Positions 44,733 to 54,924 are shown, numbered from the stretch's first letter. The stretch is DNA of 64,000 bases from Hellea sp. (GCA_020629545.1 JAHDDC010000004.1:44819-108818); one strand, 5' to 3'. Numbers and translations: made by a program. The notes: generated from the letters alone by a model not told the origin.

Positions 44733-45153
44733 GAGGATATTTCTCCGCCATGATATCGAGACCCTTTTGCATAATCTCTTTTAGGACATCTTTGTCGACA
44801 TCCGATAACCGCTTGATATACAAACAGGACTTTCCAAGCTTGTGCTTACCCAATCGCGAAAGTTCATCTGAAAAGTCTTGATATCCCGGCATTATATAAA
44901 TCGTTATGTTCTGAGCCCGAGACGAAAATCCAATCCGAAGCGCGTCGCCTTCACGGCCGCTATCATATTTATAATGATACTCACCAAACCCGACGATGGA
45001 CTTGCCCCACATCTTGGGCTCCCATCCGGTCAAATCGGTCATCATAGCCAATATGTCTCGGCAATCGTGTTGCTTTGAATCGGGACTTATACTGGCCATA
45101 TAAGCCTCTACCGAAGCATCAGTTTGAATGGTTTTATTTTGGTTTTTAGCCAT
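44722..45153 (-). CDS. DUF1801 (YdhG-like) domain protein
   Basis: 143 residues, soluble. The DUF1801 fold is recognised from CRDILAMMTDLTGWEPKMWG, YKYDSGREGDALRIGFSSR, and the C-terminal LGKHKLGKSCLYIKRLSDVD motif. The biochemical function of the family is unknown. It lies upstream of, and overlaps, the AmiD-like amidase gene on the minus strand, suggesting one transcript. Confidence 0.82.
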   Translation of the reverse strand: MAKNQNKTIQTDASVEAYMASISPDSKQHDCRDILAMMTDLTGWEPKMWGKSIVGFGEYHYKYDSGREGDALRIGFSSRAQNITIYIMPGYQDFSDELSRLGKHKLGKSCLYIKRLSDVDKDVLKEIMQKGLDIMAEKYPLEN

Positions 45154-45208
45154 AGCGAGGTCTTTATCCTGACGCGCAGACTATGCAAAACTCGCGGTGA
45201 GGAAAAGC

Positions 45209-45547
45209 TTATTCTTCGACTGACCAGCCATCGGGTGTTTGGGTCGCATCAATAACCGGTCCGCCGGCGGCTTCGCGATAGGAACTAAACTGAGCTTCCA
45301 TATCTTTGCGGGCTTGCTCAAACTGTGCTTTGGGTCCGAAAGGTTTCCCCGTGATCTTGGCTTTGAGCCAAAAAAAAGAAAAAGCGATCAATCCCAAAAC
45401 GACAAGGCCAGCTATGACAAAGAATGCAAATGTCGCCGAAGCAATCAGCATAAAAAAGCCGCCTATAGCCATTGCTGCGATTATAAATCCTCGGAATATC
45501 GATTTGAAGACCCCGGATTGCCCTGAAATGTAACGCGTTTGTGTCAT
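45209..45547 (-). CDS. Small two-helix membrane protein, unknown
   Basis: 112 residues. Two adjacent membrane segments (about 19-45 and 47-65, rich in Ala, Phe, Ile) are followed by a charged cytoplasmic tail with FGPKAQFEQARKDMEAQF and an end TPDGWSVEE. No family recognised. It lies 55 bases upstream of the DUF1801 gene, same strand. Coding quality is supported by a clean amphipathic tail and consistent codon use. Confidence 0.7.
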   Translation of the reverse strand: MTQTRYISGQSGVFKSIFRGFIIAAMAIGGFFMLIASATFAFFVIAGLVVLGLIAFSFFWLKAKITGKPFGPKAQFEQARKDMEAQFSSYREAAGGPVIDATQTPDGWSVEE

Positions 45548-45598
45548 ATTACCCCTAATGTCTGCATTAAACGCGCCAAGGTCAAGGGGAAGTGACGT

Positions 45599-46291
45599 TT
45601 AATTATTTTTAATGCTGGCAGCTCTGACTTTTTTGATCTCATCATAAGCCTTATTGACCATAGCCATCTTATGATTAGCGAGTCCGATAAGCTCTTTTGG
45701 AAGACCTCTTGCGACTAACCGATCAGGATGGTTAGCAGCGGCCATACGGCGATAAGCTTTCTTGATATCAGCATCAGAAGACTCTTCATCAACGCCGAGT
45801 ATTAAATAAGGATCATCCGCAGCGCGGCCCATGTGACCAATGCGAATCCGCGCAAATTCACTTTCCGAAAAGCCAAATATGCGGCCTGTCGTTTCAAGAA
45901 ACGCCATCTCATCTTTTGTGACGACTCCATCTGCAAGCGCTATATGGAATAAACCATCCAAAACATCTTCCAAGGCCGCTGGTTGAGCTCGATATTTTTT
46001 AGCTATAATTTGAGCGTACTTTTCAAATCCGAGCGTTGTTTGTCTTGCAAGATCGAAAAAACGGCCAATATCACGGTCATATTCTGGACTGGCCTGAAAG
46101 ACCCGTTTAAATGCTTCGACTTCGTCAAGGGTCACTGTACCATCAGATTTGGCCATTTTGGCCCCAAGCGCAATTAACGCCGCTGTGACTCCAGCTGGCT
46201 CGATTCGGCCGGGCTTTCCGTCCTCATCTATACGCGGCGGCGGCCCAAAAATACGAGCAGCTGCGATTAAAATGCGCTCCCACAAATTCAT
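45599..46291 (-). CDS. TerB/DjlA-like DnaJ-domain protein
   Basis: 230 residues. A short N-terminal hydrophobic start (MNLWERILIAAARIFG) is followed by a helical TerB-type domain (about 30-145, with KMAKSDGTVTLDEVEAFKR and HIALADGVVTKDEMAFL). A C-terminal J domain (about 163-230) contains the HPD motif in ANHPDRLVARG. The order TerB then J is that of DjlA, a DnaK co-chaperone associated with the inner membrane. Substrates unknown; no operon partner is evident. Confidence 0.86.
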   Translation of the reverse strand: MNLWERILIAAARIFGPPPRIDEDGKPGRIEPAGVTAALIALGAKMAKSDGTVTLDEVEAFKRVFQASPEYDRDIGRFFDLARQTTLGFEKYAQIIAKKYRAQPAALEDVLDGLFHIALADGVVTKDEMAFLETTGRIFGFSESEFARIRIGHMGRAADDPYLILGVDEESSDADIKKAYRRMAAANHPDRLVARGLPKELIGLANHKMAMVNKAYDEIKKVRAASIKNN

Positions 46292-46348
46292 TTATTCTTG
46301 CTGGCTCCGAGCCGACCTCTTCAAAATTAGGACTGCACTCACGCGAAT

Positions 46349-47002
46349 CTATGAATAAACGACGTCAGCTTCTGTCTTGGACTTAATCTCGTCTACCGTG
46401 ACGCCGGGCGCAAGTTCTTTTAGTCGAAAACGTTTTTGGTCGCCTTCGCGAGCAAAAACGCCGAGATCAGTGATGACCATGTCAATACAATTCTGTCCTG
46501 TGAGCGGAAGGGTACAGGATTTCAAAAACTTAGGTTCTCCGCGTTTATTCGTATGGTCAAATAGAGCAATACAGCGTTTGACACCCGCAACAAGATCCAT
46601 TGCTCCGCCCATGCCTTTAACCATTTTTCCGGGAATCATCCAATTCGCGATATCGCCGTTCTCTGCAACTTCCATTGCCCCTAGAATTGAAAGATCAATA
46701 TGCCCTCCTCTTATCATAGAAAAGCTGGTAGCGCTGTCGAAAAACGACGACTTGGGTAAAGTTGTGATCGTCTGCTTGCCGGCATTGATCAAATCTGCAT
46801 CTTCTTCCCCAGCGAATGGAAAAGGCCCCATGCCAAGCATTCCGTTTTCGCTTTGCAAAGTCACATCAACACCGTCTGGAATGTGGTTCGCAACCAGTGT
46901 CGGAATACCAATTCCTAGATTGACATAAAACCCATCTTGAAGCTCTTTTGCGGCGCGGGCAGCCATTTGATTGCGATCCCAGCCATTTCGATCCCGAGTC
47001 AT
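46349..47002 (-). CDS. scoB: 3-oxoacid CoA-transferase subunit B
   Basis: 217 residues, type I CoA-transferase beta subunit. The catalytic glutamate is E52 in [11 protein letters not shown], which forms the glutamyl-CoA thioester. [15 protein letters not shown] and [12 protein letters not shown] are also family blocks. Together with subunit A it moves CoA from succinyl-CoA to acetoacetate or a related 3-oxoacid for ketone-body or PHB-derived carbon use. The ATG overlaps the TAA of scoA by one base. Confidence 0.93.
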   Translation of the reverse strand: MTRDRNGWDRNQMAARAAKELQDGFYVNLGIGIPTLVANHIPDGVDVTLQSENGMLGMGPFPFAGEEDADLINAGKQTITTLPKSSFFDSATSFSMIRGGHIDLSILGAMEVAENGDIANWMIPGKMVKGMGGAMDLVAGVKRCIALFDHTNKRGEPKFLKSCTLPLTGQNCIDMVITDLGVFAREGDQKRFRLKELAPGVTVDEIKSKTEADVVYS

Positions 47003-47703
47003 TATGCGCGCTCCCTCAGAGTTAGTTGTTCAATGCGTTTTTCACATTTGGCTTCGACAATGCGCTGAACGAATATTCCAGGTGTATGAATAAAGTTGGG
47101 ATCAAGTCCACCAGGAGCACAAAGCTCATCAACTTCTGCAACTGTTACTTTGCCGGCCATGGCCATCATAGGATTAAAATTTTTCGCGGTTGACTTAAAA
47201 ATCAAATTACCTTCTGTGTCGCCTTTCCAAGCCTTAACAATAGAAACATCAGCCTTCAGACCCGTTTCCATGATATAGGTTTCTCCATCAAAATCTTTAT
47301 GCGGCTTACCCTCTGCTATGACTGTCCCAACTCCCGTCTTAGTATAAAAGCCGGGGATGCCAGCTCCGCCGGCTCTGATGCGCTCAGCCAGTGTACCCTG
47401 CGGATTGAATTCCAGCTCAAGCTCGCCCGCGAGATATTGCCGCTCAAATTCTTTGTTCTCGCCAACGTATGAACTCAACATCTTTTTAATTTGACGGCTC
47501 TCGAGTAAAAGCCCCAGACCGAATCCATCGACCCCAGCGTTATTTGATATCGCGGTTATATTCTTGGCACCGCTATCACGCAAAGCCTCAATTAAATTTT
47601 CAGGGATACCGCAAAGACCAAACCCACCTGACATCACAGTCATACCATCAAATGTCAGACCATCCATGGCTGCTTGAGCATTGTCGTAGACTTTACTTGC
47701 CAT
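47002..47703 (-). CDS. scoA: 3-oxoacid CoA-transferase subunit A
   Basis: 233 residues, alpha subunit. Recognised from [58 protein letters not shown] in segments, and [18 protein letters not shown]. It forms the heteromer with the product of the next gene, which follows with a one-base overlap. The 89-base gap to the upstream YeeE pair holds the likely promoter region. Confidence 0.93.
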   Translation of the reverse strand: MASKVYDNAQAAMDGLTFDGMTVMSGGFGLCGIPENLIEALRDSGAKNITAISNNAGVDGFGLGLLLESRQIKKMLSSYVGENKEFERQYLAGELELEFNPQGTLAERIRAGGAGIPGFYTKTGVGTVIAEGKPHKDFDGETYIMETGLKADVSIVKAWKGDTEGNLIFKSTAKNFNPMMAMAGKVTVAEVDELCAPGGLDPNFIHTPGIFVQRIVEAKCEKRIEQLTLRERA

Positions 47704-47792
47704 TTGTTCGACTCCCTAAAAATAACAGGTCGATATTACGATTAGTCTGGGGCAAGACAATGCTTATTTGTAGTCAATAATGGTAATTCCAT

Positions 47793-48203
47793 TCAGCGTT
47801 TCCGCCACCTAAACAAGAACATGGCCCCAACCATGCCGCCTAGGAAATAGACTACATTCAACCCTCCTAACGCAGACAAGGCAATAGCAGGTCCAGGACA
47901 AAGTCCTGACAGTCCCCAGCCTATTCCAAAAAAAGCTGCGCCTCCGATGAGAGCTCCATCGATATCTTTTGCGGTAGGCATATAAAACCGGTCCGAAAAT
48001 GCTGGTGATGGCTGATTTAAAACGAAACGATAACCCAAAAAGGTAACGACTAACGCACCAATCATAACAAACGCCAAACTGGGATCCCAATCCCCAACTA
48101 TGTCCAGAAACCCTATGACTTTCTCAGGATTAATCATTTGCGAAATTAATAAGCCTGCGCCAAACAATCCGCCTGAAACAAATGCTGAAATCAGACCCTT
48201 CAT
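47793..48203 (-). CDS. YeeE/YedE-family membrane protein, second half-size subunit
   Basis: About 136 residues from the ATG at 48203 (MKGLISAFVSGG); a longer frame upstream reads through the neighbour in another frame and is not real. Four membrane helices. Conserved Cys in WGLSGLCPGPAIA, the sulfur-ligating motif of the family (relatives include the thiosulfate importer TsuA). It overlaps the partner gene at 48200 by four bases. The two half-size proteins probably form one channel for a sulfur species. Confidence 0.86.
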   Translation of the reverse strand: MKGLISAFVSGGLFGAGLLISQMINPEKVIGFLDIVGDWDPSLAFVMIGALVVTFLGYRFVLNQPSPAFSDRFYMPTAKDIDGALIGGAAFFGIGWGLSGLCPGPAIALSALGGLNVVYFLGGMVGAMFLFRWRKR

Positions 48204-48631
48204 AGGTATAATCCGAAATATTTGGATATAAATACGGTTACAAATCCCGCGATCATGAATGTCACCGTCGCAACAATAGACCGCGCAGAAAACCGCGCAT
48301 TTCCACAAACACCATGACCACTCGTGCAGCCATTACCAAGCTGTGTCCCCCAACCTACAATTGCGCCCGATATCAGCAAAGGCCATCCGGTTAGCTTAAA
48401 CTCAAGGACGCTCAGATCGGGTTTCACAAAAACCAAAATTATCGGAACCAGAATTAGCCCTAACACAAAAGCCAATCGCCAGCTCTTATCATCGCTTGAG
48501 CTAAAAGATATCAGGCCGCCCGTAATCCCGCTTATACCGGCCACACGACCTAGCGTTCCCATAAGAATGACAGCTGCCAAACCAATTAGTCCGCCGCCAA
48601 GCAATGCTGAAATAGGTGTAAAGTTTTCCAT
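48200..48631 (-). CDS. YeeE/YedE-family membrane protein, first half-size subunit
   Basis: 143 residues, four membrane helices. The motif GNGCTSGHGVCGNARFS holds two Cys, as in YeeE/YedE transporters of thiosulfate or other sulfur compounds. Upstream partner of the gene ending at 47793, with a four-base overlap. Two-gene pairs of this kind are often next to sulfide-detoxification genes; none is visible here. Confidence 0.88.
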   Translation of the reverse strand: MENFTPISALLGGGLIGLAAVILMGTLGRVAGISGITGGLISFSSSDDKSWRLAFVLGLILVPIILVFVKPDLSVLEFKLTGWPLLISGAIVGWGTQLGNGCTSGHGVCGNARFSARSIVATVTFMIAGFVTVFISKYFGLYL

Positions 48632-48691
48632 TGGCCTCCCTCAGCGGAGTACCCTAATGTTGTTTCTAGGCTTGTCTACAGATGCCCGGGA

Positions 48692-49201
48692 CTAATTACA
48701 CTGATAAAATGTACCAATATATTTCATTGCTTCAACATCCTGTAACGGAAGCCGTGCAATATAGTACTGAAGGTCGTTTTTGCTGTGCGGATCACGCCAA
48801 TTTGGTGCCACCTGTTCTAGGGGTAACAATACAAACCCACGCGTAAACATCCGGGGGTGTGGAATAGTCAAGGTTTCACTATCCAAAATACGTTGACCAA
48901 ACGAAACAATATCAAGGTCAAGAGGTCGCGGCGCGTTGCGCTCTTGCCGTTCCCTCCCAAAGCTCTCTTCTAAATCATTGAGAGTCTGCAGCAATTTTGC
49001 TGGCGTGCCTTTAAAGCTAATCTTCGCCACTGCATTCAAATAATCCGGATGCCCCTGTCCCGGCGGCCAAGACGGACTTTTCCATAGCCCCGATACATTC
49101 AAAATCTCGACATCTTCCGATCTAAGCTTATCTAAAGCCTCAATAAAAGTCTGTTTTGGATTGGACAGGTTTGCGCCAAGGGCGATATAGATATCTCTCA
49201 T
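48692..49201 (-). CDS. folK: 6-hydroxymethyl-7,8-dihydropterin pyrophosphokinase
   Basis: 169 residues. HPPK of folate synthesis, transferring pyrophosphate from ATP to hydroxymethyldihydropterin. Motifs: IALGANLSNPKQTF at the N-terminus, the catalytic core GRERQERNAPRPLDLDIVSFG with magnesium-binding Asp pair, and IPHPRMFTRGFVLLPL. Length is typical. It is divergent from the NYN gene with a 25-base gap, so the two promoters must overlap or lie within coding DNA. Confidence 0.95.
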   Translation of the reverse strand: MRDIYIALGANLSNPKQTFIEALDKLRSEDVEILNVSGLWKSPSWPPGQGHPDYLNAVAKISFKGTPAKLLQTLNDLEESFGRERQERNAPRPLDLDIVSFGQRILDSETLTIPHPRMFTRGFVLLPLEQVAPNWRDPHSKNDLQYYIARLPLQDVEAMKYIGTFYQCN

Positions 49202-49226
49202 TTTTTATACATATTTTTGGAAATTT

Positions 49227-49781
49227 ATGACTTTTTACCCTGATGAGCGAATAGCGCTGTTTATAGACGGTGCAAACCTTTATTCTACTGTTAAAACCCT
49301 GGATTTCGATATTGACTACAGCAAGTTCCTGAATCTTTTTAAAGAAAAAGGTCGGTTGATTTGCGCACGCTATTACACCGCCGTTCTTGAGCATGAAGAT
49401 TTTTCGCCCATTCAGCCCTTGATCGATTGGCTTGATTACAACGGATATAGCGTTATCACTAAATCGGCCAAGGCATATACAGACAGAGACGGGCGTCGAC
49501 GTACCAAAGGGAATGTAGATATTGAAATAGCCGTCGATATTCTAGAGCTAGCTGATCACGTCGATCATATTCTACTAGTATCCGGTGATGGTGACTTTCG
49601 GGCTTTGCTACAAGCCGTTCAGCGCAAAGGGGTTAGAGTGACTGTAATCTCTACGTCAAAATCAAAACCACCTATGCTCTCAGACGAACTAAAGCGGCAA
49701 GCTGACGCTTTTATAGAACTAACTGATCTAGAACGCATTATCGGTAGATCTACTCAATTCGCTGAGAGTGAGGACGTATAA
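49227..49781 (+). CDS. NYN-domain ribonuclease-like protein (LabA/DUF88)
   Basis: 184 residues. PIN-like NYN fold with the acidic metal-binding set: D in ALFIDGANLY (about 13), D in KGNVDIEIAVDIL (about 99), and DGD in LLVSGDGDFRALLQAV (about 118-120). These suggest a metal-dependent RNase. The family target is poorly defined. The C-terminus is a short helix (LERIIGRSTQFAESEDV). The stop overlaps the start of the uracil-DNA glycosylase gene by one base (TAATG). Confidence 0.9.
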   Translation: MTFYPDERIALFIDGANLYSTVKTLDFDIDYSKFLNLFKEKGRLICARYYTAVLEHEDFSPIQPLIDWLDYNGYSVITKSAKAYTDRDGRRRTKGNVDIEIAVDILELADHVDHILLVSGDGDFRALLQAVQRKGVRVTVISTSKSKPPMLSDELKRQADAFIELTDLERIIGRSTQFAESEDV

Positions 49782-50416
49782 TGTTTCAGGAACCCGATAG
49801 AAATTGTGACCGATGTCCAAGGCTCCGTAACTTTCTACTCGAACTCAGAACTAGAAAACCCGATTACTTTAATGCTCCCGTCCCGAGTTTCGGTGACCCG
49901 AACCCAAAATTGTTGATTGTTGGGCTTGCCCCGGGAATGCATGGTGCAAATCGAACGGGGCGCCCTTTTACCGGCGATTGGGCCGGTGATTTACTTTACG
50001 CCGCCATTGATAAATACGGGTTTTCGACTGGAAAATATGCCGCCGACCCTAATGACGGACTTGAACTTAAGGGCGCAATGATCACCAACGCCGTGCGATG
50101 TTTGCCGCCTCAAAATAAACCCGTGGGTTCTGAAGCCGCAGCTTGCCGTCCATTTCTAACGGATCAAATCAATAGCTTAACCTCTATTCGGGCAATCTTG
50201 ACTCTAGGAAAGATATCCCATGACAATACCGTGCGGGCCCTCGGGTTACGCCTAAAAGATCACAAGTTTGGACATCATAATATTTATGAAATACAAGGAG
50301 ATAGACGAATTTACTCAAGCTATCATTGCTCGCGATATAACACGAATACGCGCCGGCTGACAGAAGCAATGTTTTTTGAGGTTTTTGAGTCTATTCGGAA
50401 CTATATAGACGGTTAG
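49781..50416 (+). CDS. Uracil-DNA glycosylase, family 5 (UDGb)
   Basis: 211 residues. A 4Fe-4S-type glycosylase with Cys at 9 and 12 (NCDRCPRL) and in VRCLPP and AACRPFL. Motif 1 is [19 protein letters not shown], the family-5 form with Ala where other families have a catalytic polar residue. The second site is [17 protein letters not shown]. It removes uracil and other deaminated bases from DNA. Translationally coupled to the NYN gene. The last four bases overlap convergent smpB. Confidence 0.92.
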   Translation: MFQEPDRNCDRCPRLRNFLLELRTRKPDYFNAPVPSFGDPNPKLLIVGLAPGMHGANRTGRPFTGDWAGDLLYAAIDKYGFSTGKYAADPNDGLELKGAMITNAVRCLPPQNKPVGSEAAACRPFLTDQINSLTSIRAILTLGKISHDNTVRALGLRLKDHKFGHHNIYEIQGDRRIYSSYHCSRYNTNTRRLTEAMFFEVFESIRNYIDG

Positions 50417-50892
50417 CCACGTTCACGAAGCAGTCTAGACTTTTGCTTCTGCCAATCTCTTTTTTTCTCGGTTTCTCGCTTATCAACGCTGCGTTTACCC
50501 GTACCGACGCCGAGTAGAAGTTTTACAAATCCCTTTTTGTTGAAATAAAGCTTAAGAGGAACAATTGTCCGTCCTTTTCTTTGGGTCTCGCCCATCAGCT
50601 TATGAATTTCCTTACGCTTTAACAGAAGCTTTCGCGGACGTTTAGGCTCATGATTAAACTGGCTCGCTGGCGCGTAGACAGGGATATTTGCATTTATCAA
50701 AAACACTTCATTGCCTTCAACAGACGCATAACTCTCGGCAATATTGGCACGCCCTTCCCTCAAGGCTTTAACCTCAGTTCCCACAAGCATAAGGCCGGCT
50801 TCAAACGTATCTTCAATGGCAAAATCAAACCGAGCTCGCCTATTCTCAGCAATTGTTTTCCCTTGTAAGGTTTCTTTACTCTTCTTGGCCAT
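50413..50892 (-). CDS. smpB: SsrA-binding protein
   Basis: 159 residues. OB-fold tmRNA-binding protein for ribosome rescue. Hallmarks: [44 protein letters not shown], the [13 protein letters not shown] helix, and the basic C-terminal tail [22 protein letters not shown] that inserts in the mRNA channel. It follows dapA by three bases in the same operon. Confidence 0.97.
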   Translation of the reverse strand: MAKKSKETLQGKTIAENRRARFDFAIEDTFEAGLMLVGTEVKALREGRANIAESYASVEGNEVFLINANIPVYAPASQFNHEPKRPRKLLLKRKEIHKLMGETQRKGRTIVPLKLYFNKKGFVKLLLGVGTGKRSVDKRETEKKRDWQKQKSRLLRERG

Positions 50893-50895
50893 GAC

Positions 50896-51771
50896 CTACC
50901 AGCTCAGCCCTGCCCTTTTCATGGCAGACTCGACGGCGGTTTCGGTATCAGCCCGGCATGGCGTGATCGGTAAGCGGACATCAGTTGTCATTTTACCAAG
51001 CAAAGATAATCCATATTTAGCGGGCGCCGGGCTGGGATCTAGAAAAAGGTCCTTATGCAAGCGGTCGAGTTTTACATGAAGTAAACGTGCCGCTTCATAG
51101 TCTCCCGACAAACAAGCATTGTGGAATGCAGCATACTCTGCAGGGGCAATATTAGATCCGACCGAAATAGCCCCCTTTCCGCCATGAATACTATGACCAA
51201 GCGCCGTTGGGTCGTCACCGGAAAGCTGTATAAAATCATCTCCGCACAAATCATTAATCGTCGTTACCCGGCTAATATCGCCAGTTGCATCTTTGCATCC
51301 TATGACATTGGGAAGTGCCGCAATGCGCGCCATAGTATCGTTATTAATATCAACGACTGATCGACCAGGAATATTGTAAACCACGACAGGAATGTCGACT
51401 GCGTCTGAAATGGCTTTGAAATGTTGAAACAACCCTTCCTGAGACGGCTTGTTATAATACGGGCTTACGACCAGCGCCGCATCAGCACCAAGTTCCTTCG
51501 CATGCCTGGAATATTCAATCGCCACCCGTGTTTCGTTCGAGCCTGCTCCTGCTATGACCGGGACTTTCCCGGCAGCTGCCTCAACACATAAAGCGACAAC
51601 ACGCTTATGTTCCGCATCGCTTAGGGTCGCAGATTCGCCTGTTGTACCGCACGGAACCAAACCATGTGTTCCATTTTCGATCTGCCATTCAATGAAGTCT
51701 TGAAAGGCCTTTTCATCTACCTCTCCGTTTCGAAAGGGCGTGACCAGTGCTGTAATTGATCCATTTAACAT
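50896..51771 (-). CDS. dapA: 4-hydroxy-tetrahydrodipicolinate synthase
   Basis: 291 residues, TIM barrel. It condenses pyruvate with aspartate semialdehyde in lysine and diaminopimelate synthesis, which feeds peptidoglycan. Motifs: [37 protein letters not shown] in segments, [11 protein letters not shown] with the catalytic Tyr, the Schiff-base lysine in [10 protein letters not shown], and [10 protein letters not shown]. Operon with smpB; divergent from the transglycosylase gene over 128 bases. Confidence 0.97.
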   Translation of the reverse strand: MLNGSITALVTPFRNGEVDEKAFQDFIEWQIENGTHGLVPCGTTGESATLSDAEHKRVVALCVEAAAGKVPVIAGAGSNETRVAIEYSRHAKELGADAALVVSPYYNKPSQEGLFQHFKAISDAVDIPVVVYNIPGRSVVDINNDTMARIAALPNVIGCKDATGDISRVTTINDLCGDDFIQLSGDDPTALGHSIHGGKGAISVGSNIAPAEYAAFHNACLSGDYEAARLLHVKLDRLHKDLFLDPSPAPAKYGLSLLGKMTTDVRLPITPCRADTETAVESAMKRAGLSW

Positions 51772-51899
51772 ATTGCTCTTTCGCCTTTAAAATGCATTTT
51801 ACGAAATGCTTCGGCATAGTGATTTGCGAGCCTCATAACTGTCTTTGATATGTGGGCGCAAGTTGATTTCGATAATTCGGTCGTGAACACGGGCATTTG

Positions 51900-53933
51900 A
51901 TGACTTTCAGGCTTAAATACATACTCACGATCTTCGTGGCCACATTATGTTCATTTTCAGGAAAGTCATGGGCAGAGATTCCCACACCGCGAATAAAACC
52001 CAATCCCCCTCAACTCTCCAGCATCATTGGTGACAGTGACGCCCGTAATTTCAGGAATGCCATCAGTTCCGCCAAGCGCAGACGATGGGACTCGATGGAA
52101 AGTTACAAACGCAAACTATCTGACCCGGTTGCCAAAGATGTTCTGGTTTGGATTCGCTCTATGAAAGACGCTCGGGTCAGCTTTTCTGATCTGACCTATG
52201 TTACGCAAAACTTATCAGATTGGCCTCGTATGTCAGGCATTCAGGCCAAAGCCGAAGGTCGCATGTTTGACAATCCGCTTAGCGCCAACGAGACAATAGC
52301 CTGGTTCGCAGGCAAAGAACCTAAATCTGGTGAAGGGCGTATTGCGCTGGCGGAGGCTTATTATGCCGTCGGAGATAAAGCTAATGGCGATCGCTGGTTA
52401 AAACTGGGCTGGAGAGAGGCTAAACTAACTCGGGATCGGCAAAAGAAAGTCTATGCGCGACATAAAAACCGCCTGACGCCTGACGATCATGCTGCACGAG
52501 CTGAGTATTTGCTCTGGGAAGGCGCGGCTCATTTTTCCAAAATCGAAGGGCTTTTATCCGTTATGCCCAAAGATCAGAGAGCCCTCATGGATGCACGCAT
52601 GCGGGTCCTGCGCAATCGTTCCGGCATGGACGCAGCGATAAAACGTGTGCCCAATACCTTATCCAATCATACCGGGCTTTTATACGCTCGTGGAAAATGG
52701 CGGCGGCAAAAGAAAACGAAAGAATACGCGCTCCCTGTCTATCTTCAAATCATTGACCCACCGGCGACTGAAAAAGGGAAAGAGAGACTGTGGCGCGAGC
52801 GCAAAATCATGACTTATTGGGCGATTGAAGAAAAGCGTTATAGCGAAGCCTACCGTCTCACCCGCAATCACGGTATGGTGCGCGGCTCAGAATTTGCGGA
52901 AGCTGAGTTTTTGGCGGGTTGGCTCGCGTTGACAAAACTCGATAAAGTTGGCCTTGCACAGCAACACTTTCAAACACTACGCAACGGCGTCACAATGCCG
53001 GTATCTGTCTCTCGGGCCAGCTATTGGCTCGGTCGCGCTCATGAAGCGGCAGGCAGCGGCGAAGCACAGATCCATTATGCTGATGCCGCACGATTTCCAA
53101 ATGCGTATTATGGGTTCTTAGCGGCCGATCGTTTAAATCCAAACTATTCAACCATTTCTCTACCGCCGGAAGTTATCACCCCGATCGAATTGTCATCATT
53201 GGCGCAAGACAGACGCATTAAAGCTATGACATTATTGGGCGAAGCAAATGAAGAACACTATTTCACGGTGTTTTCTTTTCACTTAGATGATGTCTTGACG
53301 TCACTCGAGGATTTATCTCAACTTTCAAATCTTGGCCGGAAGTTCGACTTTATCCGCCCATCTGTTCGAGCGGCAAAGCAGGCATCGCGCTTGCAGTCCA
53401 TGCTCACGGAATCAGGTTATCCTGTTCCGCATGCAATAACCAACTTACCGGATAAATTCGATAAAGCCTTTGTTTTGGCCATCGCTAGGCAAGAAAGCGA
53501 ATTTAACGCGAGCGCCGTCAGTTCAGCCCGCGCCTACGGAATGATGCAAATGATTAATTCAACGGCATCTTCGACGGCTCGTCGGCATCGCGTTCCGTAT
53601 AGTCGCAGCCGCATGACACGCGACAGCGAGTATTCGGCCAAGTTAGGAGCGCTGCATCTCCATGACCTTTTACGGGATTTTGACGGTTCTTATATTTTGT
53701 CTGCAGCAGCCTATAATGCTGGAGCCAGCCGCGCCCGCCAATGGATACGAAAATATGGTGACCCGCGCACGGGTGAAATTGATCCCGTAGATTGGATTGA
53801 AAGTGTACCGTTTTCTGAAACTCGCAATTACATTCAGCGGGTAATGGAAAACCTTCAGGTATATCGAGCCAGATTGAATGAAGATGCCGCTCAAAACAAA
53901 ATCCGACAAGATATCAGCAAAGGCGCTTTCTAG
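51900..53933 (+). CDS. slt: Soluble lytic murein transglycosylase (Slt70-like)
   Basis: 677 residues from the ATG at 51900; a TTG one codon earlier is the alternative. A signal peptide (about 1-25, SGKSWAE) precedes a superhelical U-domain of many helix repeats (about 60-480). A C-terminal SLT domain (about 505-650) has catalytic Glu in IARQESEFN, then SARAYGMMQMINSTA and SAAAYNAGASRARQW. It cleaves glycan strands to 1,6-anhydro products. The convergent dehydratase gene ends one base away. Confidence 0.93.
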   Translation: MTFRLKYILTIFVATLCSFSGKSWAEIPTPRIKPNPPQLSSIIGDSDARNFRNAISSAKRRRWDSMESYKRKLSDPVAKDVLVWIRSMKDARVSFSDLTYVTQNLSDWPRMSGIQAKAEGRMFDNPLSANETIAWFAGKEPKSGEGRIALAEAYYAVGDKANGDRWLKLGWREAKLTRDRQKKVYARHKNRLTPDDHAARAEYLLWEGAAHFSKIEGLLSVMPKDQRALMDARMRVLRNRSGMDAAIKRVPNTLSNHTGLLYARGKWRRQKKTKEYALPVYLQIIDPPATEKGKERLWRERKIMTYWAIEEKRYSEAYRLTRNHGMVRGSEFAEAEFLAGWLALTKLDKVGLAQQHFQTLRNGVTMPVSVSRASYWLGRAHEAAGSGEAQIHYADAARFPNAYYGFLAADRLNPNYSTISLPPEVITPIELSSLAQDRRIKAMTLLGEANEEHYFTVFSFHLDDVLTSLEDLSQLSNLGRKFDFIRPSVRAAKQASRLQSMLTESGYPVPHAITNLPDKFDKAFVLAIARQESEFNASAVSSARAYGMMQMINSTASSTARRHRVPYSRSRMTRDSEYSAKLGALHLHDLLRDFDGSYILSAAAYNAGASRARQWIRKYGDPRTGEIDPVDWIESVPFSETRNYIQRVMENLQVYRARLNEDAAQNKIRQDISKGAF

Positions 53934-53934
53934 A

Positions 53935-54924
53935 TCAAGCTTGCAGCATCTGATCAGCGCGAAGTGCAATTTCCGGATCTACGTTTCCGCCAGATAAAAC
54001 GACGCAAATTGTGTTGGCATTCAATGAATTGAAGTTACCGTTCAAGACCGCCGCAAATCCTACTACTCCACCGGGTTCGACCTGGATCCCCAGCTCCTTT
54101 TTTATAATTGCCATTGAAATTAAACAGTCTCGGTCACTTACATCAAATACGTCTTCGACATTTCTCTTATTGATTGGAAATGTAAGTTCCCCCGGTATGG
54201 GCGTCATTATCGCATCACAAATCGTTGGAGCGGGATCTTGATAGGCTATCCGGTGGCCAGCTCGAATGGACAATTGATGATCATTGTAATCACGAGGCTC
54301 GGCGCCAAACATTTTTGTCCTTGGACTAAGTGCTTTTACGGCCAGCCCTGTACCAGCACATAATCCACCGCCCCCCATTGGCGTAATTACAGCATCAATT
54401 TCGATGTTTTTCTGTTGCGCTTCTTCTATAATTTCTAAGCCTGTTGTACCTTGCCCCGCAATAATAAACGGATCGTCATAAGACGGGACGATGATACGAC
54501 CATCATTTTTTGAGATTTTTTCTGCGATGCTCTCACGACTTTCAGTTTCCCTGTCATAAAAAATGATTTCTGCGCCGTCTCTGATGACACCCTCTACTTT
54601 GATTTTGGGCGCGTCTTTGGGCATGACTATGATCGCCGACATACCAAGCTCTTTGGCCGATCTGGATACGCCCTGTGCGTGATTGCCAGAAGAATAGGCG
54701 ACAACGCCTCTCGCTCGTTCTGTCTCTGACATGGCACTTAGCCTGTTGAAAGCACCTCGATACTTAAATGCGCCCACTTTTTGGGTGCACTCTGGTTTGA
54801 ACCAGATGTTTTTGCCCGTGATAATGTTGATTACATCACTCTGAATCAGTGGAGTTTTCTTGACGTGACCGGTCAATCGACTGCGCGCAACTTTTACATC
54901 TTGGAATGTAACATCGACTTTCAT
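53935..54924 (-). CDS. PLP-dependent threonine/serine dehydratase-like enzyme
   Basis: 329 residues, fold-type II PLP enzyme. The Schiff-base Lys lies in VGAFKYRGAFNRL (about residue 53), the substrate loop is YSSGNHAQGVS, the phosphate-binding GGGGLCAGTG, and the C-terminal LSGGNVD. It lacks the ACT regulatory domain of biosynthetic IlvA, so it is of the catabolic threonine dehydratase or serine/hydroxyaspartate type. Likely products are 2-oxobutyrate or pyruvate plus ammonia. Divergent from the acyl-CoA ligase gene. Confidence 0.9.
   Translation of the reverse strand: MKVDVTFQDVKVARSRLTGHVKKTPLIQSDVINIITGKNIWFKPECTQKVGAFKYRGAFNRLSAMSETERARGVVAYSSGNHAQGVSRSAKELGMSAIIVMPKDAPKIKVEGVIRDGAEIIFYDRETESRESIAEKISKNDGRIIVPSYDDPFIIAGQGTTGLEIIEEAQQKNIEIDAVITPMGGGGLCAGTGLAVKALSPRTKMFGAEPRDYNDHQLSIRAGHRIAYQDPAPTICDAIMTPIPGELTFPINKRNVEDVFDVSDRDCLISMAIIKKELGIQVEPGGVVGFAAVLNGNFNSLNANTICVVLSGGNVDPEIALRADQMLQA

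Noticed and set aside
47793..48308. A 171-residue form of the second YeeE protein
   Set aside because: The extra 35 N-terminal residues overlap the partner gene in another frame; the ATG at 48203 with a four-base overlap fits the family.
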